From: Euglena gracilis
Taxonomy: Eukaryota; Euglenida; Euglenophyceae; Euglenales
Reading direction: 5' to 3'
Assembly (NCBI GenBank): GCA_039621445.1
Contig: CP154956.1
Span: 68,270,452-68,334,451, forward strand
DNA: 64,000 bases
Part shown: one piece after another, positions 31,801 through 44,428 of the stretch
How positions within the stretch are numbered: the first letter of the stretch is position 1
Layout of the letters: every line of letters starts with the position of its first letter
Position numbers and translations under genes: made by a program
The notes under the pieces: generated by a model
Database searches by the model: none
What the model was told of the DNA's origin: nothing
What the model saw: the letters and a program-made list of their open reading frames with translations, nothing else

Positions 31801-34800
31801 TCTTGCATTTTGGGGACCACCTTGGGCCTGCTCTGGCGGCCATTGCAGAGCTGGATGGGCAACCCTTGATGGGTCGAATGCTTCGGGTACATCCAGGCCA
31901 TTCCTTTCCAAATGAACATGGCATGGTGCATGGACGTGTACTGGCTTTGCACACCTGTATCTTTTTTCTGATAAAAACACGGTACAGAAAATGTCCCAAA
32001 TAAATATCCAAAATGGGAGTTGTGTTATTCAGAAAAGGCAGCATAAAATTGTCCAATTTTTTTTGCCAGTTAGGAGCTCGCTTCTGCTGACCCCCTAATT
32101 TTTGGCTCGGTGCGGATGATTGGCTATGACGATCCCGTGCCGACCATTGTCGGGCCGACCATTGGCTATGGCTTATCGACCATTGGCTATAGCTTGTCGA
32201 CCATTGGAGGTCAGGCCGACCAGGTCGGCCCGACCTCCAATCAACCGCATTACCCCCCTTTTTTGGAAATTTAAGCCCCCCCCTCAAAATTTGATTTGTA
32301 AATTTTACTCGAAATGGATGGAAACACATTGGAATGACCTTGAAACTGTCAAAAAGCATCCCATATTGAAAAAAAATATTAAAAAACACGAACTTAGTCG
32401 GCCGACGGCCTCCTCCGGGGGGGGGGGAGGGGGCTGCCCCCCCCCCCCAGACCCCCCGTCTGAAATAACAAAATTGTGTGTGCAAGGCAAGGATGGCCAA
32501 AACGCGCCCCCCTACAAAATCTTTTTGTGTGTGCAAGGCAAGGATGGCCAAAACGAGCACCCTAACAAAATCCCTTTGTGTGTGCACCCAGGTGGACTTA
32601 ATGAAGGTGTCTGGTAGGTAAAATAGCCCGTCTGTATGTTCCACAGGGGTTGGCCAGGGGTTTTTATGCTTCTGAAATGGAAAACCATGGAGGACCATAT
32701 GGTCGGCCCGACCTCCAATTGGTCGGGCCGACCATAATGGTCGGTAACAAACAGTTCGGGCCGACCATGGTCGGCCCGACCTATACCGACCTATAGTCAA
32801 AAGTCCTTTGAAAAATTAGAAAGGGGGGGGGGTAATGCAGTTCATTGGCAACAGGCATTATTTTTTTTTAAGGCGAGATTTCTCAAAAAATTTTAAGGTG
32901 TTTTTAAAGGTTTTTTAAGGTTTTTTAAGGTTTTTTGAGGATTTTAAAAAAAATTTAAGGTTTTTTAAGGCATTTTTTTCCTCAACTAAAATGTCAGACC
33001 CCGAAGATGGCCCGATGGCTTCAGACTCCTCTGTGGCTTCGGAATGCCCAAGGAAGAAGCCTAGGGCGAAGCATGGGGATCAGGGCGGTCCATGAGGGAC
33101 AGTTATTGCCAACAGGCAAGCAAATGTCCTGAATAGGGTCAGATATTTAAAGTAATTGCAATGAAAAAAAATGCACGGTTTCGGTTCTGGGTCGGTAATG
33201 TTACGTCGTTGCCAGAAATTGTATTTCTTGGGTTCTCAGGCATTTGTGATTCCCCCATTTCACCTGTGCACATGGTGGGATGTGCTTGGGTAAAAGGTTT
33301 TTGCTGTTTTTAATAAAAGGATCCCCTCAACAGTGGGGTGTAACAGTTCATAAGCTTTTCTCCGTGTGTCAGGGTAAAGGGTCCCAGAAATTTCGTATGG
33401 AAATTTTACCCTAACCCAACGACTTTAAATAATAACATGATCAACTTTTTAGGTTCTGAATTGCAGCGGCCTTCGGCCGCCTCCGGGGGGGGGGGGGGCT
33501 TAAAAAGTCGGTTGACTAGTCGATCGAATTTTGAAGGGTCGACCGACTAGTTGATCGACTAGTCGGTGGGGTCAAAAACCCCGTTTGCATTAGACTGGGG
33601 GAGGGGGGAGGTTCTGGGTAGTCGATCGACCTAGTCTATCGAGTACCCAGAACTCCCCTCCCTAACCGTGTCCCTAACCCAAACCCTAAACGTATCCTTA
33701 ACTCTAACCCTATCCCTAACCCTATCCCTAACCATATCCCTAACTCTAACCCTGTCCCTAATCCTATCCCTAACCCTATCCCAAACCCTAACCCTAACCC
33801 CAACCCTATCCCTAACCGTATTCCTAACCCTATCCCTAACCCTAACCCTAATCCAAATCCTAACCCTAACCCTATCAATGACCCTATCCCTATCCCGAAT
33901 CCTAACCCTATCCCTAACCCTATCCCTAACAAACCCTAACCCCAACCCTAACCCTAACCGTATCCCTAACTGTATCCCTAACCCTAATCCAAACCCTAAC
34001 CCTAACCCTATCAATGACCCTATCCCGAACCCTAACCCTATCTCTAACCCCTAACCGTATCCCTATTCCATCCCTAACCCTGACAGTTTGACAGTTTATA
34101 AACCAAATCGAGAAGAATTTGCTTGGGGGGGGGGGCCCTTAAATTTCAAAAGGCGGGGGGGGGGGGTAATGCGGCACAGTGGAAGTCGGGCCGACCTGGT
34201 CAGCCCGACCTCCACAGGTCGATAACACCATGGTCGGGCCGACCATAGGTCGGCCCGACCTCCGAAGTAGCATGGCCAATATTCCGCCCGGGGCCCATTA
34301 CACACTACCTCTCTGATGCCAGAAACCTTGGCAAACAATCCGGTTTTCATGTTGTTTGTTAACAACTGCTTTGCATTGACTGGCTTTATGCGGGGTTTCA
34401 AACGTGCCATTATTTGTTTGTTGCAAGGAAAAATTTCCCAGGGAGAATTTTTAAGGTTTTTTAAGGTCATCACAGGGATGAAAAACTTCCCCGGGGTGAT
34501 TTTTTTAAGGTTTTTTAAGGTTTTTTAAGGCATTTTGCCAAAAAAAATTAAGGTTTTTTAAGGTTTTTTAAGGTTTTTTAAGGCGCCTTAAAAAATAATA
34601 AGGCCCCTGATTGGCAAGTCGGGCCGACCTCCAGTGGTCGGCCCGACCTCCAGGATCGTCATAGCCAATCATCCGCCTGGGGCCTAATTTTTGGTTTTAA
34701 CAGGTCCAGTTTTTGGGCCGTTTCTGCCAGCTGATTTAGATTAGTTAGATTTTTTTGGACACATTGTTTGCAGAGTTGCTGAGGAGCATGGCAAGATAGG

Positions 34801-37800
34801 GAACTAAAATATAAATATACCAAATATGATCGTCGTCGTTGTCATCATCATCATCATAATGAAAACTTACAGTCCAAATTAATGTTGCAATACGAGACGA
34901 GTTGGAGCGGGTTCTCAAATACAGTTCATAAATTATGTTGAATGCATGATTACACTAGAACCAGCCCACAAAATTCAAAATTTTAAATTGAACACATATC
35001 AGCATTTTATATTCAATCCGGGTTAATTGGAGCTGTTTAGGGGGGGGGTCCACCCTGTTCCGACCTCACAGCTGGCTGGACCGGCTGCACCCCCTTAATG
35101 CATATAAATGGAAATTGAAAGCCCTTGCATATAACAAAACATGGGAATTTTAGTGTTAGCAAAACGAGGCTCATTCATACTAAACTGTTGGCACACCTTG
35201 GTGAGTGAAGATGCATGGCATTTGCACCAGGTGCTTTGCAACCTCATCACGAGGGATATGCCTGTTTGCGGTTGACAAAGAACACTTGCGAGCAGTATGG
35301 CATCCCGGAGGAGCCCACAACCAAGCCCCGCCAGCAGGCAAAGCTCCCGCCCCAACAGCCAGCTGCACCTCCTGTGGTTTACCCCCCGGTTGCCAGTCAT
35401 CGACTTCCGGCTGGTGCATCCCCCGTTGTTGATGAGCCGGTGCAGGTGCACGTCAGTGGGCTGCACCCTGCGATGACAGAAGGCCAGGCTTCTGTGTGGA
35501 GGGTGATGGCAAGCGCTCTTCCTCCGTTTGAAAAAGGATCCCTTGATGTGGTGAGCGAGGCACAATGGCTTTGTTCTGGTCGGTTGCACGAAGCAATTGC
35601 AGGTTCATGGAAGTCTGAATGAGATGACATCAGAGATTTCTTCCGGTCGTTCAAGAACCGAATTCTCAAGGTCCATTGCACACAGGTCTTGGCCATTCCT
35701 TGGTACAGAAAATGACGTTTCTTTGGTTCGCACATTTTAAAAAGATTCTCCGAATGGGAAAAGAATCCTCCGAATGGGAGACAGAAAATAATATGAAGTA
35801 AGGCAGGGGGGAAACTGCGCGAAAGTTTTTTTTTGTCCACAATTTTCGCCTACAAGTGCTCCAGGCACGTCCCCCAGATGCTAGAACAGCCTCTCGGGAG
35901 GCGATAGAGGATGTCGTTTGATTAGCTAGGTCCATTTTTTTGACCTCCAGTGCCCAGATTTGTTTGCATTCCAATTCGGATCCATTGGAACGGATCCAGT
36001 TGTGCGCTAGGGCAACACCTCCCCCCCCTCCTCGCACTTTTCCTTTTCCGTCCCGTTCCGCCAAGCCCTGGTGGAAAGGCCGACAAGGGGTTTGCGTTCG
36101 TCCACCTGGACTCCATTCGCGCTGCAAGGGCGGCCATCGAGAAACTGAACGGGCGGAGCGACCGGCAGGGGACCCGGCTGAGGGTCGACCTCAGCAGCCA
36201 CGACGCTGTCCGCTACGGCGCTCAGCCCCCCAATGCCACGGCTCCACGGGCGCCCCGAGCCCGGCAGGGGCCACCAGCACGCCGAGACGCGAATGCTGAG
36301 AATCAGGTGTGGTCCCTCTACGTCCTCTGATTCAACCAGAGCTCGGAAATGTTTGGGCGGTGACCAAGGAAACAAAATTTGAGGTTTGCCAGTCATGAAG
36401 CATTCGTTGCCTGCACCACACATTCATTTAACATTTCGAAAATGACACCCCAAATATAATCAACTCCTGCAAAATAGAACGTGGGTTGCTTAAATTTGGG
36501 GGGTGGGTGGGTGGGTGGGTGGGTCCCGGCCAAGCCCCCCCAGGGGCGGGGGGAGGGTCAGGCCAAGTGGGTACCCCGCTGGGGACGGGGTTTTCCTCTG
36601 CTTTTGGCGCAAAGCGCCGAAAATTTTTAAACCCCAAAAGTGGTCCCCCCGAGCCCAGACCCCCCCCCCCCAGGGGTGTGTGGGTGGGTCAGGACCCCAC
36701 CCCTCCCTTGGGTCCTAAAAACCCCTCTTGTCGGTGCTGGGTTTGGGCAAACTGACCCCCAGACGGTGCATTTGTCGTCAGCTGGTGGGCTGGGTTCTGG
36801 GTTGGCTGGATGGAATTTTTTTTGCGATCGGAGCTTGGGGAGGGATGCAGCTTTTTTTTTTGCTCCAGGGTCACGAAGTGAATTTATGATGCAGACATCT
36901 TAAATTTATCTCAACCCACCCACCCAGAAGCAAATACCCCGTCCCCACGCAATCACACGGTTTTATCAATGCGCCAGATCTCTACCATTTCCATCCCTTC
37001 TGTTCAGGGCTCAGAGGACGACATCCAGCTCTTTGTGGGCGGGCTTGCCGCGGACATCACTGTGGATGACATTTGGCGGTGCTTTTCTGACTGCCCCGTC
37101 TCCAAGGTACACCGCGTCAAGGACAGCCACTGCTTCATCCACCTGCCTGACATCAACACCGCCCTCCGCCAGTGCCAGGCGGATGACCATCAGCATTTCA
37201 TTGAAAAGTGACCCCCCAGTTGCCATTATCGCTCTCTTAGCCCTCCTTATCATGAGAGTTACGTTCCCATCGAGCTCTTGCGGAAGAAAATCCTTGGTAA
37301 AATTTATTTTATCCTACCAAGGACATGCACACATTTACATAAATGCATGTGTGCCCATGATTTATGTGTGTGCATGTACACACACACATTTTTATGGCAA
37401 GTGTTTGCTTTAATACACTCCCCTGGCGCATCCTCCCTGCGGGGTAGAAAGATAAAAGCCAGCAAACGTTCACCCCACACAAGGGACTGGCCCTCTTTTC
37501 CTTTTTTTGGGTGATTGAATAGGGTGGGTGCGGGATTTGCAGTGTGGTAGGTCAGCAGTTAGGTCAGCCCTGCACACAAGGTGAAGGTTCAAGAAGGGAG
37601 CAAGGTCGAACTGGGGCCATCCAGCCCTAAAGCTCATGCCTTCATTAACCCCATGATGTCTTGCCAAATCAAGGTTTTCTTTAATACACCCCGGGAGGTA
37701 TTGAAGCAAACGTTTACCTCAAAATTCTCAAATCAAATATAAACCACCAGACAAAACACAATACAGAAATTTTTTTATTGGAATCCTGTTGAAGGCCTCA

Positions 37801-40800
37801 CACGAAACAAGAAAGTTTTTTTGAGTTCACATTTTTGTGATCTTTTGTTTTTTTGACATCTGAGCTGTGAATAGAATTTGATGGCGTTGCTTTTTCTTTG
37901 TAGAATGGTTTCAGAAAAGAATTTTGCACAAATTTGGACCAAAGCTTTTGAAGGCAACACGGAAAGGAGTTCCGCTTTTGAGATCCGTGTCAATGGTCTC
38001 CCCAATGTCCTCCTACCAAAGATATGTGCACACACACACACATGTGTGTGTGTGTGCGTGTTTCTTCGTATACTTTATATGTGTGTATGCTTATATATGC
38101 ATGCACAACATATACAACATATGCATATGATCCGTGTCAATGGACACCACCCAATGTCCTTTGTGCCCTATGTCCAACGCTCTTCTCACACTTTTCAGCT
38201 CAAGAACGGGCAGAAAAGCACAGAGGATTAAAGTGTCCTTTCTGGGGGGGGGGGCAAATTGTGACCATTTGATGTGCCATGGAAGAGTTTGGAATGCTTC
38301 ACAAATGAAATAATACCCCCCCAAAAATAAGACCCCCCAAAATAAGACCCCCCCAAAAAATAAGACCCCCCCTGAGACGATCGAGCAAAATCCAAAAATA
38401 AGATCCCCCAAAAAAATCAACCCCCCCCCCCCCCTGACGGCGCAAAGCGCCGAAGTCGGTGAAATTCTTCCCTGAAAAATCGCCAAAACCCCGATTTCAC
38501 ACACCAAAATGATGAAATTTCAAAAATTTTCAGGTTTTTGAAGTGCAAAAAAATCATGCTAAATGTCAACTTATTTACACGTCACCAATTTACACGTGGC
38601 ACGAAGCGACGAAGGAAAATTTTTAATGCTTTTGGGAACCTGAAAAATTTTTTTCAGGCCCCGGTCGGTCAAAAAAAAACCAATAATAAGACCCCCCCCA
38701 AAATAAGACCCCCCCCTGGAGGTTTCCAGCAACGGACCCAAAAAATAAGACTTGGGGCTTATTTTGTGGGGGTTTACGGTGTCCACCTAGGACAGGCTTC
38801 CTTTTTTAAGGAAGGTCCCACAAGGGAGTGCTATGGACACGGAGGGATAAGGGCATTTTCGATCCCCCCAGGGGGGGGGTCGGGGGGTTGCGTTATAGCA
38901 ACCCCCCCCCCCCCCGCGCCAAAGGCACCGGGGCCCAAAAAAAGCCATTTTCAAGGGAAAATTTCCTGGGTTGGCAGGCACCGGAGCCCAAAACCCTGGG
39001 GGGGATGCTCCAACTAAGGGGGGGGTGCCTGCTATGGGCAGGCACCGCATGGCACAAGGCACCCCCCTCCCCCGGGGGCTGGTTAAATGAAGCCTGACCT
39101 GGGGGGGGGGGAGGACAACACTGTACAGTATCAAGTTTATGTTCATGTTTTCAACGTCTTCCCCTTGCAAGCCTAATGTCTAAAGGACAATCTGATTCTG
39201 GGTGAAAGCTGCATGACACTGCTTTTGATGTGATGCGCGACAAAGAAGGCAGTCGGTGTGGCTCCCGAATTGTCCGAATCGCCCTCAGCAGCGCTGCACA
39301 GGCCAGAAAAAATTTTGATCTCAGTCGACGAGTTCACCCGCTTGAAGATTTGTTGTATTTATTCGGTGTTTTTGACCCTCCAAAATATATCTGAGTTGTG
39401 AAACTCCAGGACTGACCTCCCCGGATTGAGAATTTTTCCAACAATACACAAAACCCCGGTTTTTAACCCCATTTCCTGTTTAACAACTAAAGCGCCAGGT
39501 GGTGTTCTGGAGACAATTGCTGGAATTTTTGGGTGGTTGGTGTGCGCATTTGAACTATTTGTAATGGCTGATTTGCGTACCTCCCCCCCCCCCGTCGTTG
39601 ACACGGCGCGTTGACACCCCCCCCATGTCAACGACACTTTTCTGGAACACTACCTATTGAATCACAGTGACATCGACATGGCGTGTCGTTGACGCACCCC
39701 CCGTGTCAACGGCACTTTCCTGGAACATTGGCGTGTCAACGACAAGGGGGGGGGAGGCAGGGTTTGATATAAGGAGGGCGTACATGGTTTAGGTGGGGGG
39801 TGTCCCCCCCCCCCCCCCCCCCTCCTGGCCCGCAGGGGGGGTCCGGACCACCCCCCCCCACCTGCCGGGGGGTCCGGACCGACCCTCGGGGGGGTACCCG
39901 GGACCCCCCCCAAAAAGGGTCAATTTTTTCCTCCGGCGCTTTGCGCCGAAATTTTTTTGCATTTTTGGCACATTTTTGCCCAAAAAGTGCCCAAAATGGC
40001 ACTTTTGGTCGTTTTGGGGGGTCAAAAATTTTCGGCCACCCTGACCGCGCACCTGTTTAGGTGGGGGGGGTGTCCCCCCCCCCCCCCCCCCCCCCCCTGG
40101 CCCGCAGGGGGGGTCCGGACCCCCCCCCCCCCCACCTGTCCTTATATCGAACCCTGGGGGGAGGTAGTTGCGCAAGTGGGACCAACCAATGTATTGTGGT
40201 TGGGACTAAAATACTGCGGGGGGCAAAGGGCACCTGTAAACAAAAATTTTCAGGATAAAACCTGGATGTGTCGTTTATTTTTGTTTGAGGAGTCAAAAAG
40301 GATCAACTGCCGGTGCCTACAGTCTGGCCCAGAAGGTTGGTCCTGTTAATTCATCTCGCACTTAAGGATTTGCAAAACTGCAGTAATTCCACACCCTCTA
40401 ATGGTACGTTGGTGAAATTATGCAAGCCTCCTCCGCTCTCCGCTCTCTCTGATGGGTTGCTTTTCGGTCCTGCTCTGCCTGCAAGCGGTACAATGTCCCA
40501 CCGGAACCTCATCGGAAGCCGCAGCTGATTCTGCATCCAGGAGCACCTCGTTTCTTTTTCTCGCTGTTTCTGCGTGCTTTTGTTTACAATTATTTGAATT
40601 AAATAAATAAAAAGTTGAAAAGTTGACATAGCGTTCTGTTCCACTCAATGACGATGTTCAACAAGGATTGTGGCTGGCATTTTATCAAAGCACGGTGCTC
40701 CTGATCCTTGAAGGATGCCGCCCGATGGGACAGTTGAGGACGTGCGTGTCCAGGGATTTTTTTAAAAAAAGAAGTGGTGGATTAGATGGGGGTGGGAGGG

Positions 40801-43800
40801 AGAATCAGGCCCCCAACTGGGAACTGCCGGCTGGAAAAAAGGTGCCAGCTGGCTGGAGCCCCCCCCCCCCCTCAGTCCCCTCTGGTGCGCTCCCCAGCGC
40901 ACCCAAGCTGAGCCAAAAAATTCATTTTCTGTTTAAAAAAATTGCTCAAAACATACACCAAAATTTTCAACTTCCTCGGCGCAAAGCACTGGAAATTTTT
41001 TGGGGGTTCCTGGGGGTCCTGGAACCCCCCCCCCTACGCAAAACCACCGCTCGCTTTTCACCCCCCTCCCTTTACCCTGGGGGTCTTCTGAGTTAAAAAG
41101 AAACCTAATGCAGGGCCAGGGACCTGGCTTACAGACTAATCCACTGAAAACCAAAAAAGCAAATTCAAAACGTCAAATGCTTTGGCAAAAAAGAATCGGG
41201 TGAACATTCTCCCTGGGGTTTTCATAACGACTCCACTGGTTCCCCAAAAAATAGGCCCAAATCCAGTCAGGTTGGAAGCTTTCAGCCAAAATTTTGAGTC
41301 AACACCATCAAAAAAGCTTCAAACACACTTTGTGGGTGCACAAAAATGCCATTTTTGGGCCTTTTTCAAGTCCAGAAAAATCTTTCCGGATCTCTTTTAT
41401 TGTGCCGGATATTTTTTTTTGCACAGTCTGACCCCCCCCCCTCCGGGGGTTCAGACCCCCCCGCTCACTCGATACCCGGGGGGGGGGAGGGGGTGGTCTG
41501 GGCAGGCTTCTTTTTGAATCAGAAGACCCCCCAGGGGTGGGGGTGGGGGGTGGGGGGATGGCCTGGGTATGGGTTTCAACACAAAGTGCCGACATTTTCC
41601 AGAAATGGCCTTAGGCAGCCTGATTTTTTTGGGGGCCCCCAGGGGAGGACGGGACCTGCGTCGGGCTGGGTGGGTGGGGGAAGACCCCGGGGAGTCTTGA
41701 AAAGAAGCCTGGTCTGGGGCCCAGCCCCAGACCAGGATTCTGGCCCCAGCCCCAGCCCCAATAGCCAACACTAATTCTCGGATGAGGTTTGAAGGGTTTT
41801 TCTTTGGCACACAATTGAAAGTTTTAGCCCCCCCCCCAAAAATTCAAAATGATGAAAATGAGTGAAAATGGGAAAAAAGAGATGGGGGTTTGGGGGTTTT
41901 TCCAATCTGTCCTCCCCCCAGGGGTGCCATGCCGACATGGGTGGGTGGGAAGATCACCTTTTTGAGAAAAGAAGGGGTTTTGAAGAAAAAAAATCTGCAT
42001 CCAACCTCCACAAAAATTGAGTCTTGGCTGGCTATATCCTTATTATTATTATTTTTTTGCATTCGCCTGCATTTTGGTAATTTTTTTTTGCATTTTTTTG
42101 CATTTTTTTTGAAAATTTCTCATTTCATTTTTTAATCTTTTTATTATTTTTGCGAGGTTTATGTTCTTGTCAAGGTTTCATCGTTCCAGAAATCTTTTTC
42201 GAAATTGTTGGATCCCACAGAGTATGCCAAATTTGCTTCTTTCCTTGATCAAGAATATCTCTTTCCAAAGAAGCCTCTTTTTATAACATTTTATTCATGT
42301 TAATAATAATACAACATTTATATTCATTTTCCTGCTTGCTTTTTTTGCAATCTTTACCCCCGCCTTCCCGTACAGTCCCCACCCTCCTGGACCGGGGGGT
42401 CTGGACCACACCATTGCTTGAGGTGTGTCCGACCCCCCCCCCTCCCAGGGACGGGGTGACTGACTGGTTGTTTCAGTTCCATTTCAGTTTCATATGCAGA
42501 AAAATTGCGGAAATGGAAAATTGCAGGGAAAATAGCAGGAAAAAAAATGCGGAAATTGCGGAAAAATTGCGGAAAACTGCGGAAAACTGCGGAAATTGCA
42601 GGAAAATTGTGGCTATCAATTCCCCCCTGCACTGTTTAGGAGGGGGCCAAGGGTTCAATAAATGGCAGGGTTGGACCTTCCCAAGATCAAAGGCATGCCA
42701 TCTCTCCCCATGGTGGGAGAGGAGGGCAAGGGGGTTATGATGTTGCAACATAAAGCATAATTCATAAATCAAAAACACAAAAATTTGCAAAAAAAATGAA
42801 TTTGATTTTAAAAAAAAAAGCTCAGAGTGATGATATGTCAACAGACAAGCAGATTCACAACTGTCAACATCTGCAACGACACAATTCATTTTAAAAATTG
42901 TGACGAAAAAGAAATATAATAAAATGTGGGCACAATTTACAAATTACACCAGAATTTAATTACAAATTACACCAGAATTGAGGTGTACTTTTTGCATTAG
43001 TATTTTGTTTTATTGTATTTTGGAACGTCTGGAATTTTCCCCTGTATAATATGGAAAAAGTGCTGAAGACGACAGTTTTTTGGCATTGTCTCAAAAGGAA
43101 TTTAGGCTTCTTTCAACAAATTTTCACAGGTGTCACCCTCGGCTGGCTGTCAGACCGAATTTTTTATGCCTCTTCGGTTTGGAGGGAGGATGGGGGACCC
43201 CTGCCCTCAGGGTATTCAGTGAGCATAGGTTTTGTGGGGGAGGGGGGCCCATACTTCCCCTTTCCCCTTCATACCGAGGGGGGGGAGTGCAGGACTCCCA
43301 ACAGGGAACCCCAAAAAAACTCTCTCCGGCGCTGTGCCCCAGAAAATTTTTTCTGGTGTATGTGTGCGCTTTGTTTTGTGCACGGTGTTGTGGTGGGTGA
43401 AGGGCAGTCGACCCAACCCCCTCCCCACCTCCTGTATTCTTTCTCCCATATTTCACAAATTTAATGCAAAAATTTTATGGAAATAATGTTCGAGAGAATG
43501 TCATATTATTGCTTACTGGGGGTCACTTTCCACTTTCAAAAAACCAGTCAATCACTTTTTGAAACCAGTCACCCACTTCCCATACCCCGGGGGTCACTCT
43601 GGCCACTAAGCCAAAAAAGCCCGAAATCAATGGATTTGGCCCAAAACCCAAAAAAATTCTGGAGCCAGGTGGCCACCCCACCCCTTCAGCCAAAATCCAG
43701 TCAGTCACGAAATGAGTTCCGGCCATTCTTTGAATGTTTCGCAAGGGATCCCAGGTGCTTTTTGCACGATTTGATTGGAAATTTGCCAAAAAAAAGTTCC

Positions 43801-44353
43801 CAAATTCCACCACATTTCTGGACGTTTGGGGGCCGGAAAACCAAAAAACTTGGAAGTTGCTTTTGGGGTCATCAGACCCATATGCCCATCAAACCACTTT
43901 AGACAAAAGTTTGATGGTTTTGCCCAGTATTTTATTGAAACTGTGTCGTGCTGCTGTATGTCATTTTCATGTCAGTTTGATTTCCTTCTAAAAAGCTTGG
44001 GGTGGGAAGGGGCCAGGACTCCCCCAAGCCCCCCCCAGGAACCCAACTTTTTCTTTCTGGAAACTCTGATGCAGGGAAATGGAACTTCACCCGCCTCAAA
44101 AAATGTCTTTCCGACGAGAACGCCATTTTAGAAGCTTTTCAAGGCCAAAAAATTTCCTTTGGGGGGGGCGACCACTCCTGCAGAGGAGGATTTAGAATTC
44201 CCCCCTCCCCCTTCACTTGATACGCTGCCCCCAACAAGGTTGCAAATTATTTAAATTAATAAATTGATGTAAATATATATATATATACATATATATATGT
44301 ATATATATGTATATATGTATATATATACATCATCACATATATATGTGTATGTA

Positions 44354-44428
<75 letters not shown>

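Noticed and set aside
33631-34054. Open frames of 98 to 128 codons across the telomere-like array
   Set aside because: The repeating hexamer and heptamer has few stops by nature; residues are only repeats of a few types.
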